From assembly GCF_019219095.1 (NCBI RefSeq), contig NZ_JAHUWH010000001.1, forward strand, positions 558,001 through 622,000: a stretch of DNA of 64,000 nucleotides. The letters run 5' to 3'. The notes under the pieces were generated by a model, which saw only the letters and a list, made by a program, of their open reading frames with translations, did no database searches and was not told the origin of the DNA. This document shows, in pieces, positions 47,615 to 57,287 of the stretch (positions within the stretch are counted from its first letter, which is position 1; each line of letters opens with the position of its first letter). The translations under genes were made by a program, and so were the position numbers. The DNA is from Acidovorax sp. sic0104 (GTDB lineage: Bacteria > Pseudomonadota > Gammaproteobacteria > Burkholderiales > Burkholderiaceae_C).

Positions 47615-48472
47615 ATGGCCCGCCACATCCAGCTGCTGGTGATCGACCCGCAAAACGACTTCTGCGACCTGCCTGCCGACTGGCTGCCTGCCCAGCCCCG
47701 CGGCAGCCGCACAGCGCCCAGCCTTCCGGTGGTTGGCGCCCATGCCGACATGCAGCGCCTGGCCGCGTTCATCCGCACGCAGGGCGCACGGTTTGACGCC
47801 ATCACCGTCACGCTCGACTCGCACCAGCGCCTGGACATCGCCCATCCCGGGTACTGGCAACAGGCAGGCGGCGCAGCCGTCGCGCCCTTCACCCCCATCA
47901 CGGCGGCCCAGGTGCGCAGCGGCGCCTTCAGCCCGCGCAGCGCCACCGCACTGCCTCGCACGCTGGCCTACCTGGATGCGCTCGAAGCCCAGGGCCGCTA
48001 CACGCTCATGGTCTGGCCCGTGCACTGCGAGATCGGCAGTTGGGGCCACGGCGTGCATGCCGACGTGCTGGCCGCCTGCGGCGACTGGCAGCTGCAGCAA
48101 CAGCGCGCGGTGCACAACGTGTTCAAGGGCACCAACCCCTGGACCGAGCACTACAGCGCGATCCAGGCCGAGGTGGTGGACGCCGCCGACCCGGACACCG
48201 CCCTCAACACCCGCCTGCTCGCGGCGCTCGACACCGCCGACCTGCTGCTCATCGCCGGCGAGGCCAGCAGCCACTGCGTGCGCTCCACCACCGAGCACAT
48301 CGTGCAGCACCTGCCCCGCCTGCAGGCGGCCGGCGCCCGGCCGAGCCACATCGTGCTGCTGACCGACTGCATGAGCCCGGTTGGCGGCTTCGAGACCCAG
48401 CACCAGACCTTCCTCGACGCCATGCGCGCCCAGGGCGTGCAACTGGCCACCAGCACGGAAATCAGCCTCTAG
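47615..48472 (+). CDS. pncA: Nicotinamidase-like cysteine hydrolase
   Basis: A 285-residue isochorismatase-fold hydrolase. Catalytic features: Asp11 in VIDPQNDF, WPVHCEIGSWGH (a WPxHC motif typical of nicotinamidases) and the Cys in GEASSHCVRST. It likely converts nicotinamide to nicotinate for PncB. It is longer than typical PncA (about 210), with insertions before and after the WPxHC motif. GGAGA lies upstream of the ATG. Its TAG stop is at the edge of a repeat element (48472 on). Confidence 0.8.
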   Translation: MARHIQLLVIDPQNDFCDLPADWLPAQPRGSRTAPSLPVVGAHADMQRLAAFIRTQGARFDAITVTLDSHQRLDIAHPGYWQQAGGAAVAPFTPITAAQVRSGAFSPRSATALPRTLAYLDALEAQGRYTLMVWPVHCEIGSWGHGVHADVLAACGDWQLQQQRAVHNVFKGTNPWTEHYSAIQAEVVDAADPDTALNTRLLAALDTADLLLIAGEASSHCVRSTTEHIVQHLPRLQAAGARPSHIVLLTDCMSPVGGFETQHQTFLDAMRAQGVQLATSTEISL

Positions 48473-48635
48473 GGACCCTCTGCACGAATCATCGCGCCGT
48501 GTGCATCTGCGGTCTCGGGCGGCCTGCGGCTTTGCAAATACTCGCAATAGCTACGGCTATTGCTGCGTTTTGCGCCTTGCACTCCTTCCCGATCCGCAGT
48601 GCACACTTGGCAGCTCGATCCGTGCAGAGGATCCC
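48472..48635. repeat. Hairpin repeat element, copy 1
   Basis: This element of about 164 bp has inverted ends GGGACCCTCTGCACGAATC (48472-48490) and the reverse complement of GGGATCCTCTGCACGGATC (48617-48635). Inner arms also pair (GTGTGC 48499-48504 with GCACAC 48601-48606), and the tip contains GCAATAGCT-AC-GGCTATTGC. The whole unit can fold into one long stem. It is closely similar to copy 2 at 49960. It carries no frame of note and lies between pncA and pncB. Confidence 0.8.
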
Positions 48636-48684
48636 TAGCGCTTGCTGAACAAGCGTAACCAGCTATAGAAACAGGAGCACCATC

Positions 48685-49884
48685 ATGACCCGCATCATCA
48701 CCAGCCTGCTCGACACCGATCTGTACAAGTTCACGATGTGGCAGGCCCTGCTGCACCGGCACCCGCAGACGCAAAGCGAATACCGCTTCGTGTGCCGCAA
48801 CCAGCCCCTGTACCCGCTGACCGAACTGCTGCCGGACGTGAACGCCGAACTGGACCACCTGTGTTCGCTGCGCTTCACAAAGGGCGAGCTGGACTACCTG
48901 GGCGGCCTGCGCTTCATCAAGACCGACTTCATCGACTTCTTGCGCATCTTCCAGTTCCAGCGCAGCTTCATCGAGGCGCGGGCCGAGGGCGACACGCTCA
49001 CCATCGTCGCGCGCGGCCCCCAGGTGCATGTGATGGGCTTCGAGATCTTCGTGCTGGCGATCGTGAACGAGCTGTACTTTCGCCGCTTCGACGCCGCCGC
49101 AGCGCTGGCCAGCGGCCGCGAGCGCCTGGCCGCCAAGGTGCAGCAGCTGCAGGACCTGGCCCGGCAGGCCACGCTGCGCCACCCCTTCGAGCTGTTCGAC
49201 TTCGGCCTGCGCCGCCGCTACAGCGGCGACTGGCAGCGCGAGGTGGTCAAGACATTCGCAGAGCAGACGCCGCAGTGGTTCAAGGGCACCAGCAATGTGC
49301 TGCTGGCGCGCGATCTGAACCTGGTGCCCATCGGCACCATGGCGCACGAGTACCTGCAAAGCTACCAGGCGCTGGGCGTGCGGCTGCGTGACTTTCAAAA
49401 GGCCGCGCTGGAAGACTGGGTGCAGGAGTACCGCGGCGACCTCGGCATTGCGCTGACCGACACCGTGGGCATGGACGCATTCCTGGCCGACTTCGATCTG
49501 TACTTCGCCAAGCTGTTCGACGGCCTGCGCCACGACTCGGGCGACCCGGTGGCCTGGGGCGAAAAGGCGCTGGCGCACTATGCCAGGCTGCGCATCGACG
49601 CGAACACCAAGCGGCTGGTGTTTTCCGACGGCCTCACGCTCACCAAGGCGCTGGCGCTGTACCGGCACTTCGGCGACCGGACACAGCTGGGCTTTGGCAT
49701 CGGCACCCATCTCACCAACGACATGGGAGACACACCCGAAATGAAGCCGCTGAACATCGTGATGAAGCTCACCCGCGCCAACGGCCAGGCGGTGGCCAAG
49801 CTGTCGGACACGCCCGGCAAGACGCTGTGCGACGATGAAACCTACTTAGCTTACCTCCGCCAAGTCTTCAACGTTGTGAATTGA
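48685..49884 (+). CDS. pncB: Nicotinate phosphoribosyltransferase
   Basis: PncB joins nicotinate to PRPP, making nicotinate mononucleotide, with ATP use. The 399 residues are full length. Motifs: [12 protein letters not shown] at the N-terminus, the phospho-histidine region [10 protein letters not shown] and the late [17 protein letters not shown] precedes the ATG. Flanked on both sides by hairpin repeat copies. Confidence 0.95.
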   Translation: MTRIITSLLDTDLYKFTMWQALLHRHPQTQSEYRFVCRNQPLYPLTELLPDVNAELDHLCSLRFTKGELDYLGGLRFIKTDFIDFLRIFQFQRSFIEARAEGDTLTIVARGPQVHVMGFEIFVLAIVNELYFRRFDAAAALASGRERLAAKVQQLQDLARQATLRHPFELFDFGLRRRYSGDWQREVVKTFAEQTPQWFKGTSNVLLARDLNLVPIGTMAHEYLQSYQALGVRLRDFQKAALEDWVQEYRGDLGIALTDTVGMDAFLADFDLYFAKLFDGLRHDSGDPVAWGEKALAHYARLRIDANTKRLVFSDGLTLTKALALYRHFGDRTQLGFGIGTHLTNDMGDTPEMKPLNIVMKLTRANGQAVAKLSDTPGKTLCDDETYLAYLRQVFNVVN

Positions 49885-49900
49885 GCGGCTGAGAAAACTC

Positions 49901-49963
49901 TCCTGGCGTCGTTGTTCCGTCTTGCCGTACCTGCGGTACTGTCAGCGACGGAACGCCTGGGGA
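49901..49963. repeat. Second type of hairpin repeat
   Basis: Nested inverted arms: TTCCGTC (49915-49921) with GACGGAA (49947-49953), GTACC (49927-49931) with GGTAC (49935-49939), and outer arms CCTGGCGT/ACGCCTGG. This directly precedes copy 2 of the hairpin element and is likely a dispersed repeat or terminator-like structure after pncB. Confidence 0.6.
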
Positions 49964-50121
49964 TCCTCTTCACGAATCGCCGCGCCGTGGGCATCTGCGG
50001 GCTCGGGCGGTCTGCGGCGTTGCAAATACTCGCAATAGCTACAGCTATTGCTGCGTTTTGCGCCTTGCAGCCCTCCCGATCCGCAGCGCCCACTTACCGC
50101 TTGATTCATGAAGAGAATCCC
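49960..50121. repeat. Hairpin repeat element, copy 2
   Basis: This element of about 162 bp has ends GGGATCCTCTTCACGAATC (49960-49978) and the reverse complement of GGGATTCTCTTCATGAATC (50103-50121). Inner arms GTGGGC (49987-49992) and GCCCAC (50088-50093) pair, and the tip is GCAATAGCT-AC-AGCTATTGC. It lines up with copy 1 along its length, with paired base changes in the stem. It lies between pncB and nadE. Confidence 0.8.
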
Positions 50122-50186
50122 AGAACCGCTTCGCTGAGTTTTTCAGCCACTCCGACGGGCTCTGCAGCACTCAAGGAAAAAGACAC

Positions 50187-51887
50187 ATGCTTCGCATCAC
50201 CATCGCCCAATTGAATTTCACCGTCGGCGACATCGAAGGCAATGTCGACCGCATGGTCGCCGCCGCGCGGCAGGCCGCGGCCGACCGGTCCGACCTCGTC
50301 GTCTTCAGCGAACTCTCGCTGTGCGGCTACTACCCCGGCGACATGCTGGACGAGCCCGAGTTCATGCAGCGCGTGGAGGCCGGGGTGGCCGCGCTGCAGG
50401 CCGCATCGGCCGAGCTGCCCGACCTGCACTGGGTGGTGGGCACGCCCACACGCGCCAGCGGGCCCGGCAAGCGGCTGCACAACAGCCTGCTGGTGCTGCA
50501 CGGCGGCCAGGTGCGCCTGTCGTACGCCAAGCAGTTGCTGCCCACCTACAACATCTTCGACGAGCGCCGCCACTTCGAGCCCGGCCCCGACGTGGCCAAG
50601 GTGCTGCGCGTCGGCAGCTTCCAGGTGGGCCTGCTGGTCTGCGAAGACGGCTGGAACGACCACGGCGCCGACTACGTGACCAACCCCTTCGTGCGCCTGC
50701 GCGACGCCTCGCCAGACCTCGTGATCAGCATCAACGCCAGCCCCAGCCACGTGGGCAAGCGCGAACAGCGCCACCAGATTTTCGGCGGCTCGTCGCGCCG
50801 CCACGGCCTGCCCATCCTGTACGTCAACCAGGTGGGCGGGCACGACCAGCTGGTGTATGACGGCGCGTCGTTTGCGGCCGAGCCCGATGCCGGCATCGTC
50901 TTCGAGGCGCCCCGCTTCGTCGAGGACGTGCGCACCCTGCAGTTCGACAACGGCCACTTCTCCATGGGCGACGGCCAGGCCCCGGCCCCCGTGCCAGCCG
51001 AGGGCATTCCCACCATGGAGTTCTACCGCCAGCAAATCATGCTGGGCCTCAGGGACTACGCGCGCCGCTGCGGTTTCAGGCAAGTCGTGGTGGGCAGCTC
51101 GGGCGGAATCGACAGCGCGCTCACCCTGGCCCTGGCCGCACAGGCGCTGGGCCCGGAGAACGTGGTGGGCATCACCATGCCCTCGCGCTACTCCAGCAGC
51201 GGCTCGGTCGACGACTCGGTGGCGCTGTGCCGCAACCTGGGCGTGCAGCTGTTCACCCACCCCATCGCAGACCTGGTGGCGGGCTACGCGCAGCTGTTCG
51301 GGCAATCGTTCGACCAGCCGCTGGCGGGCCTGCCACTGGAAAACCTGCAGGCGCGCATCCGCGGCACGGTGCTGATGGAATACTCCAACGCCTTCGGCCA
51401 CCTGCTGCTCACCACCGGCAACAAGTCCGAGATCTCGGTGGGCTACTGCACGCTGTACGGCGACACCAACGGCGGCCTGGGCCTCATCGGCGACCTGTAC
51501 AAGACCGAAGTGTTCGCGCTCTCGCGCCACCTCAATGCGCAAGCCGGGCGCGAACTGATTCCGCAGGCCATCATCGACAAGGAGCCGTCCGCCGAATTGG
51601 CACCCGGCCAGCGCGACGTGGACAGCCTGCCGCCCTACCCGGTGCTCGACGAGGTGCTCAAGCTGCTGATCGAGGGCGAGCGCCTGTCCACGGCCGAGCT
51701 GACGGCCGCGCAGGCCTTCGTGTCCAACCTGCAGGAGGGCGACGCCGGCCGCGCACTCGTGCAGCGCGTGCGCATGATGGTGGCGCGCAACGAATACAAG
51801 CGCCGCCAGGCCCCGCCCATCCTGCGCGTGCGGCCCCGGGCCTTCGGCAGCGGGCGGCAGATGCCGATCGCTGCAAAGTATGTGTGA
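50187..51887 (+). CDS. nadE: Glutamine-dependent NAD+ synthetase
   Basis: NadE amidates nicotinate adenine dinucleotide to NAD. The 566 residues contain an N-terminal CN-hydrolase (glutaminase) domain with Glu42 (FSELSLCGYYPGD), a Lys in AKQLLPTYNIFDE and the nucleophile Cys in LLVCEDGWND, followed by the synthetase domain with the ATP P-loop VGSSGGIDSALTLAL near 305. Full length. Confidence 0.96.
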   Translation: MLRITIAQLNFTVGDIEGNVDRMVAAARQAAADRSDLVVFSELSLCGYYPGDMLDEPEFMQRVEAGVAALQAASAELPDLHWVVGTPTRASGPGKRLHNSLLVLHGGQVRLSYAKQLLPTYNIFDERRHFEPGPDVAKVLRVGSFQVGLLVCEDGWNDHGADYVTNPFVRLRDASPDLVISINASPSHVGKREQRHQIFGGSSRRHGLPILYVNQVGGHDQLVYDGASFAAEPDAGIVFEAPRFVEDVRTLQFDNGHFSMGDGQAPAPVPAEGIPTMEFYRQQIMLGLRDYARRCGFRQVVVGSSGGIDSALTLALAAQALGPENVVGITMPSRYSSSGSVDDSVALCRNLGVQLFTHPIADLVAGYAQLFGQSFDQPLAGLPLENLQARIRGTVLMEYSNAFGHLLLTTGNKSEISVGYCTLYGDTNGGLGLIGDLYKTEVFALSRHLNAQAGRELIPQAIIDKEPSAELAPGQRDVDSLPPYPVLDEVLKLLIEGERLSTAELTAAQAFVSNLQEGDAGRALVQRVRMMVARNEYKRRQAPPILRVRPRAFGSGRQMPIAAKYV

Positions 51888-51961
51888 CGGGATTGCCTGA
51901 CAGTGACCCTCTTTCGGGCCGAGATGTTCACGGGCCGGGTCCGTGCGCTGCAGACACCCCG

Positions 51962-52015
51962 TCTAAAATTACTATCAAAACAGTAGCTGGCAGCGCTCAC
52001 GCATCAAGCGCCAGA
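51962..52015. repeat. Short palindromic dispersed repeat
   Basis: TACTATCAAAACAGTAGC followed by TGGCAGCGCT and later TCAAGCGCC resembles the AGCTAT/GCGCTTGA dispersed repeat group also seen near 32937, 40153 and 41088. It lies between nadE and nadM. Confidence 0.45.
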
Positions 52016-52046
52016 GGCCAAAAATACTTCAAGATCCTGGAGACGC

Positions 52047-53102
52047 ATGCACGATACCGCCATCTACATCGGCCGCTTTGAGCCCGTCCACACCGGCCAC
52101 CTGGCCCTGCTGCAACGCGCACTCGACAGCGCGCAGAACGTGATCGTGGTGGTCGGCTCCGCCTGGCAGGCCCGCTCGCCCAAGAACCCCTTCACCTGGC
52201 AAGAGCGCGAGGCCATGCTGCACGCAGCCCTGCCCGCTGCCGACCGAGCGCGCGTCCGGGTGCTGCCCGTGAGGGACTACTACAACGAGGCCGTGTGGGT
52301 GCAGGCCGTGCGCCGGGGCGTGGCAGAGATCGCCGGTGCCGGTGCGAACATTGGCCTCGTGGGCCATTTCAAGGACGCCACCAGCAGCTACCTGAGCGCC
52401 TTCCCCGGCTGGCAGCTCATCCACGTGGAACGCCAGGGCCGCATCGACGCCACCTCCATCCGCGACGCGTATTTCGGCGCCACGCCCGCCACGGTGCAGG
52501 CAGCGCTGGCCCCGCTGGCGGCCGAGATTCCGGCGAGCACACTGACCGCGCTGGAGCGCTTTTCCCATACCCCGCACTACCCGGCCCTGCAGGAAGAATG
52601 GCGCATGCTGCGCCGCTACCGCGAAGCCTGGTCCGCAGCCCCCTACCCACCGGTCTTCGTGACCGTGGACGCCGTGCTGCGCTGCCAGGACCACGTGCTG
52701 CTCATCCGCCGCGCCCACGCGCCCGGCAAAGGCCAGCTGGCTGTGCCCGGCGGCTTCATCGAACAACGCGAAACGGTCTGGCAGTCCTGCCTGCGCGAGC
52801 TGGTGGAAGAAACCCACTGCGACCTGCCCGAGGCCACCATGCGTGCCGCGCTGCAGTCCGTGGCGGTGTTCGACCACCCCGACCGCAGCCAGCGCGGCCG
52901 CACGCTCACGCACGCACACTACTTCGACCTGGGCGGCGCGGCATTCCCCACGGTGCAGGCAGATGACGATGCGCTGCAGGTGCAGTGGACTCCGCTCGCG
53001 CGGTTGGCTGGCTTGGAAGAGGAATTCTTCGAGGACCACTTCCACATGCTGGACCATTTCCTTGGCATCACCGACGCGCCCGAACTGGCGGCGTCAGCCT
53101 GA
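52047..53102 (+). CDS. nadM: Bifunctional NMN adenylyltransferase / Nudix hydrolase (NadM-Nudix)
   Basis: 351 residues. The N-terminal nucleotidyltransferase domain starts YIGRFEPVHTGHLAL (with the HxGH motif at His15-His18) and has TSIRDAYFG near 145. The C-terminal Nudix domain carries GGFIEQRETVWQSCLRELVEE. The first makes NAD from NMN (or NaAD from NaMN); the second likely hydrolyses ADP-ribose, the signal sensed by NrtR. It ends the NAD cluster, convergent with the GGDEF-EAL gene. Confidence 0.92.
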   Translation: MHDTAIYIGRFEPVHTGHLALLQRALDSAQNVIVVVGSAWQARSPKNPFTWQEREAMLHAALPAADRARVRVLPVRDYYNEAVWVQAVRRGVAEIAGAGANIGLVGHFKDATSSYLSAFPGWQLIHVERQGRIDATSIRDAYFGATPATVQAALAPLAAEIPASTLTALERFSHTPHYPALQEEWRMLRRYREAWSAAPYPPVFVTVDAVLRCQDHVLLIRRAHAPGKGQLAVPGGFIEQRETVWQSCLRELVEETHCDLPEATMRAALQSVAVFDHPDRSQRGRTLTHAHYFDLGGAAFPTVQADDDALQVQWTPLARLAGLEEEFFEDHFHMLDHFLGITDAPELAASA

Positions 53103-53148
53103 CCGAATCAGTGTGAGCAGGCATCGCGACGACGCCTGATAGCCAGGT

Positions 53149-55212
53149 TCAGCCCGGCGGGTGCACACGCAGCCAGTCAGTGAAGTCCCGCACCGGCATT
53201 GGCCGCGCGTACAGATAACCCTGGTACTGCGCGATCCCGCGCCCCGACACCCAATCGAGCTGCTCCTGCGTCTCCACCCCCTCGGCCACCGCCGTGAGCT
53301 TCATCAGCGTGGACAGCGACACGATCAGATCGGCCAGCGACCGGTTGGCATCCGTGTCCTGGATGAAGGTCTTGTCGATCTTGAGCGTATGGACCGGGAA
53401 CCGCTGGAGGTAGGCCAGGTTGGAGTACCCCGTGCCGAAGTCATCGAGCGCAATGGTCAGGCCCAGCGCCGACAGCTCGCGCAGCACGTTGAGAACGTGC
53501 TGGTCTTCGCCCAGCAGGATGGACTCGGTGATCTCCAGCTCCATGCGCGCCGGGTTCACCCCGGCCTCGCGCAGCACGCCGGTGATGTCGTGCAGAAGGC
53601 TGGGCGAGGCGAACTGGCGGGGCGACAGGTTGACCGACACCACCAGGTCCCAACCCTGCGCGGCCCAGGCCACCTGCTCGCGCGCCGCCTGCGCCAGCAC
53701 CCACAGCCCCAGAGCGCCGATGAGCCCCGTGGTCTCGCAGGTCGGGATGAAATGGGCCGGCGACACCAGGCCCAGGCGCGGGTGGTTCCAGCGCACCAGC
53801 GCCTCCACTGCGCGGATGGAGTTGGTGGCCACGTCCACGCGCGGCTGGAAGTACACCTCGAACTCCTCGCGCTCCAGGGCCTGGTGCAACTCCTTTTCCA
53901 GCTCGGTACGGGTGCGCACCGTCTCGGCCATGTGCCGGTCGAAGTAAGCCAGCGCGTTGCGCCCGCGCTCCTTGGCCGCATACATCGCCAGGTCCGCGTT
54001 GCGCAGCAGGATCTCGATGGACTCGCCATCCTGCGGGTACAGCGCCACGCCGATGCTGGACGTCACCCGCAGCTGCGCACCGGCAATGGCCAGCGGCGCG
54101 GCCATTGCCACGGAGATGCGTTCGTGCAATGCATCCAGGTCTTCGCGGATGCGCGCAGACGTCAGCAGTATCAGGAATTCGTCGCCACCCCAGCGTGCCA
54201 GCACCTCGGTGCCATGCCGCGTATGGCGCAGGCGCTGGGACATGGCCACCAGCAACTCGTCGCCCGCCGCATGGCCCAGTGTGTCGTTCACATCCTTGAA
54301 ATGGTCCAGGCCGATGAGCAGCAGCGCAGCCTCCAGCGACTGGGCGCGCGCCTCCTCCACGGCCCGCGCGAAGCGCTGCGTGAAGTGGGCGCGGTTGGGC
54401 AGCCCGGTGAGCACGTCGTGCAGCGACTGGAAGTTGGCCCGCTCTTCCGTGTGCTTGATGGCGCTGATATCGGCCTCGCTCACCAGCACGGCGTCCTGGC
54501 CCGTGACGGCATCGCTGCAGCGGCGGGCCGATAGCTCGTGCCAGCGGTCGCCCTGCGGGGTGCGCACCACCAGGGTGAGCGTTGCCACGCCGTGCTGCTC
54601 CAGGCTGCGCGATAGCGTGGCGAACGCCGCGGCGCTGCCGATGCGGTCCTGCAGCCGCTCGCGGGGGCTGAGCACCGCCGCGCGCGCTGCAGGGTTACGG
54701 TAGAGCGCCTCTCCGTTGCCGTCGTACAGGGTGATCATCACCGCCGTGTGCAGCAGTGCCTCCACCGAGCGCAGGGATTCCGGCGCGGCCACGCCCATGG
54801 GTTCGGCCTCGCAGAGCATGCTCATGCGCCCGTCCGGCAGGCGGTGCCCACAAAACCGCACGTTGAGCGAGACCGGGACACCACCGGGGTAGATGGTCCA
54901 CTGCTCGCTGAAGCTCGCATCGCGGCGCAGCAAGAAGTCGGTCTGGTACTGTGCCAGGCGCCGCGCCACGGTCTCGGACATGTCGTGCCCCATGTCCCGC
55001 CCGCACAGCTCGGCCAGTGTCGAGGCATTCCAGACCGCCAGTGCCGCCGTGTTGGCCCAGTGCACGCATCTGCCATCGATGTCAAACACCCAGACAGGAC
55101 GCGGCAGCCATTCCAGTGCCGCACAGCGGATGCCACGCCCGGCCAGATCGACGTCCGTGGGCATGCGCTCCTGCGGCAATCGTGCCGCTGGAACAGGTGC
55201 CGACACAGTCAT
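53149..55212 (-). CDS. PAS-GGDEF-EAL protein (c-di-GMP turnover)
   Basis: 687 residues. A PAS-like region (about 30-130, LPRPVWVFDIDGRCVHWANTAAL) and a second sensor-like region lead to a GGDEF domain with an intact GGDEF motif and an EAL domain with EALVRWNHP and DDFGTGYSNL. No I-site RxxD precedes GGDEF. No transmembrane helix, so cytoplasmic. The ATG at 55212 is chosen; the longer frame needs a TTG start. Confidence 0.88.
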   Translation of the reverse strand: MTVSAPVPAARLPQERMPTDVDLAGRGIRCAALEWLPRPVWVFDIDGRCVHWANTAALAVWNASTLAELCGRDMGHDMSETVARRLAQYQTDFLLRRDASFSEQWTIYPGGVPVSLNVRFCGHRLPDGRMSMLCEAEPMGVAAPESLRSVEALLHTAVMITLYDGNGEALYRNPAARAAVLSPRERLQDRIGSAAAFATLSRSLEQHGVATLTLVVRTPQGDRWHELSARRCSDAVTGQDAVLVSEADISAIKHTEERANFQSLHDVLTGLPNRAHFTQRFARAVEEARAQSLEAALLLIGLDHFKDVNDTLGHAAGDELLVAMSQRLRHTRHGTEVLARWGGDEFLILLTSARIREDLDALHERISVAMAAPLAIAGAQLRVTSSIGVALYPQDGESIEILLRNADLAMYAAKERGRNALAYFDRHMAETVRTRTELEKELHQALEREEFEVYFQPRVDVATNSIRAVEALVRWNHPRLGLVSPAHFIPTCETTGLIGALGLWVLAQAAREQVAWAAQGWDLVVSVNLSPRQFASPSLLHDITGVLREAGVNPARMELEITESILLGEDQHVLNVLRELSALGLTIALDDFGTGYSNLAYLQRFPVHTLKIDKTFIQDTDANRSLADLIVSLSTLMKLTAVAEGVETQEQLDWVSGRGIAQYQGYLYARPMPVRDFTDWLRVHPPG

Positions 55213-55498
55213 GCCTGCCCGCAGCCCGGCATCAAGCCCGCAGCCTGCACACACAAGGAAGTCGGCAAAAGTCGAACAAACATGGACGGCACCTATGGGT
55301 ATGCAAGACAAGGCTGCGGGCCCCTGCGGACGCAGCGGGGCGCGTCAGCATGCGCAAAAAGCCCGTGCAGCGGGCTGACCAGCCCTGAAGCAATCGCTTG
55401 CATCTTCGCACACTGAAACCGCTTGTCCAGCCAACATTTGCCATCACCTGGAGGCTGCCGTCACGCTCACCGGCAGACCGCATCCGCGCGGCCCGCGC

Positions 55499-57022
55499 TC
55501 ACGCGACGCGGAACTGCCCCACCGTCTGCGAAAGCGCCAGGGCCTGATGGCTGAGCGACTGCGCGGCGGCCAGGGCTTCCTCCACCAGCGCCGCGTTCTG
55601 CTGCGTGCTCTGGTCCATCTGCGACACCGCCTGATTGACCTGGGCGATGCCGGCGCTCTGCTCCGAGCTGGCCGAGCTGATCTCGGCCACCATCGTGGTG
55701 ACGCTCTTCACACCATCGACCACTTCGCGCATGGTCGCGCCCGCCTGCTCCACCAGTTGCGTCCCCGCACCCACCTTGGCCACGGAGTCGTCGATCAAAC
55801 CCTTGATTTCCTTGGCCGCCGCAGCGCTGCGCTGGGCCAGGCTGCGCACCTCGCTCGCCACCACCGCAAAGCCCCGGCCCTGCTCCCCCGCACGCGCGGC
55901 TTCCACCGCCGCGTTCAGCGCGAGGATGTTGGTCTGGAAGGCGATGCCGTCGATGACACTGATGATGTCCACGATCTTGCGCGAGGACTGCTCGATGGAG
56001 CTCATGGTGCCCACGACCTGCTGGACCACGTCGCCACCGCGCACGGCGGTGTCCGAGGCAGCACGGGCCAGCTCGTCGGCACGCCGCGCGTTGGCGGCGT
56101 TCTGCTGCACGGTGGAAGTGAGCTGCTCCATCGACGCCGCGGTTTCCTGCAGCGCGCTGGCCTGCGATTCGGTGCGCGCCGACAGGTCGCCATTGCCTGC
56201 GGCGATCTCCGCCGATGCCGTGTTGATCGAATCGGTACTGTCGCGCACCTGCGTGACCAGATGGGCCAGGTTGTCACGCATGGCGCGGATCGCATGCAGG
56301 ATGCTCGACGAATCGCCCGGCAGCGTCTGCACATCCACTGCCAGGTTGCCCTCGGCGATCTGCGTGACCACTTGCGCCGCGTACTGCGGCTCGCCGCCGA
56401 GCTGGTGCACCAGCGTGCGCAGCATCTGCCAGGCCATCACCGCCACGATGAGCATCAGCACCGCGCCGATGGACAGCAGGATGGCCGTGTTGCGCCAGAA
56501 GGCGTCCTGGATGTCGTCCACGTAGTCGCCAAAGCCGATGATCCAGTCCCAGGGTTCGAACTTGACGATGGCGTAAAGCTTGTCCACCGGCTCTTTCGCG
56601 CCGGGGCGCGTGCCCGGAGCCGTCACCGTGCCGATGGTCTTGCCCTGCAGCGCGGCGCGGTAGCGCACACCGGCTTCCTTGCCGCCCTTTTCATCGACGA
56701 TGCCGATGCGCTTGGGGTTGGGGTGCACGTAGTTCACATCGTTGGTGAAGCCGCGCACGAAGAAGTACTTGTCCTTGTCGACAAAGCTGCCGATGGTGCG
56801 CTCGGCCTCCTTGATCGCGTCCTCGCGGGACAGCGCGCCACTCTTTTCCTTGTCGTGCGCCTTCTGCGCAGCGGCGTGGGCGAGGATGACCAGATTGGAC
56901 AACTGCGCCGTGCGCTCGTTCATCATCGACCGGTACAGCGTGGTCAGCGCCACAGCGGACAGGACGACCAGGCCCAGCAAGGTGGCAGCACACAGCCAGA
57001 GGATTCGGGTACGCAATTTCAT
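55499..57022 (-). CDS. Methyl-accepting chemotaxis protein with single Cache domain
   Basis: 507 residues. An N-terminal transmembrane helix (about 7-29), a periplasmic sCache-type domain (about 35-175, with [19 protein letters not shown] and [14 protein letters not shown]), a second helix (about 185-205), a HAMP-like linker and a signalling domain with the hairpin-tip motif [20 protein letters not shown]. It senses a small ligand and acts on CheA/CheW. The ATG at 57022 is chosen ([13 protein letters not shown]). Confidence 0.9.
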   Translation of the reverse strand: MKLRTRILWLCAATLLGLVVLSAVALTTLYRSMMNERTAQLSNLVILAHAAAQKAHDKEKSGALSREDAIKEAERTIGSFVDKDKYFFVRGFTNDVNYVHPNPKRIGIVDEKGGKEAGVRYRAALQGKTIGTVTAPGTRPGAKEPVDKLYAIVKFEPWDWIIGFGDYVDDIQDAFWRNTAILLSIGAVLMLIVAVMAWQMLRTLVHQLGGEPQYAAQVVTQIAEGNLAVDVQTLPGDSSSILHAIRAMRDNLAHLVTQVRDSTDSINTASAEIAAGNGDLSARTESQASALQETAASMEQLTSTVQQNAANARRADELARAASDTAVRGGDVVQQVVGTMSSIEQSSRKIVDIISVIDGIAFQTNILALNAAVEAARAGEQGRGFAVVASEVRSLAQRSAAAAKEIKGLIDDSVAKVGAGTQLVEQAGATMREVVDGVKSVTTMVAEISSASSEQSAGIAQVNQAVSQMDQSTQQNAALVEEALAAAQSLSHQALALSQTVGQFRVA

Positions 57023-57287
57023 GAGGCGTGTCTTCGGGTACGAAAAGGTAACCAGAAGATACACGCGCGCACCCAGACATACCCTCAAGACCGCCAAAAA
57101 GACACGGTCTTTTCATGATCTTGTGGTATTGACAGATCGACCCGCAGCCCGCATGCATGCACGACTTGGCTCCCTCGGGAACCAAGGTGTAACAACGGCG
57201 GACATGTGGTGCACCCACAACGGGCCGACACGGCCCCGTTGCGATCCACCGCGAGGGGCCCTGCGCCCCCCCCCGGCGCAGCAAGCG

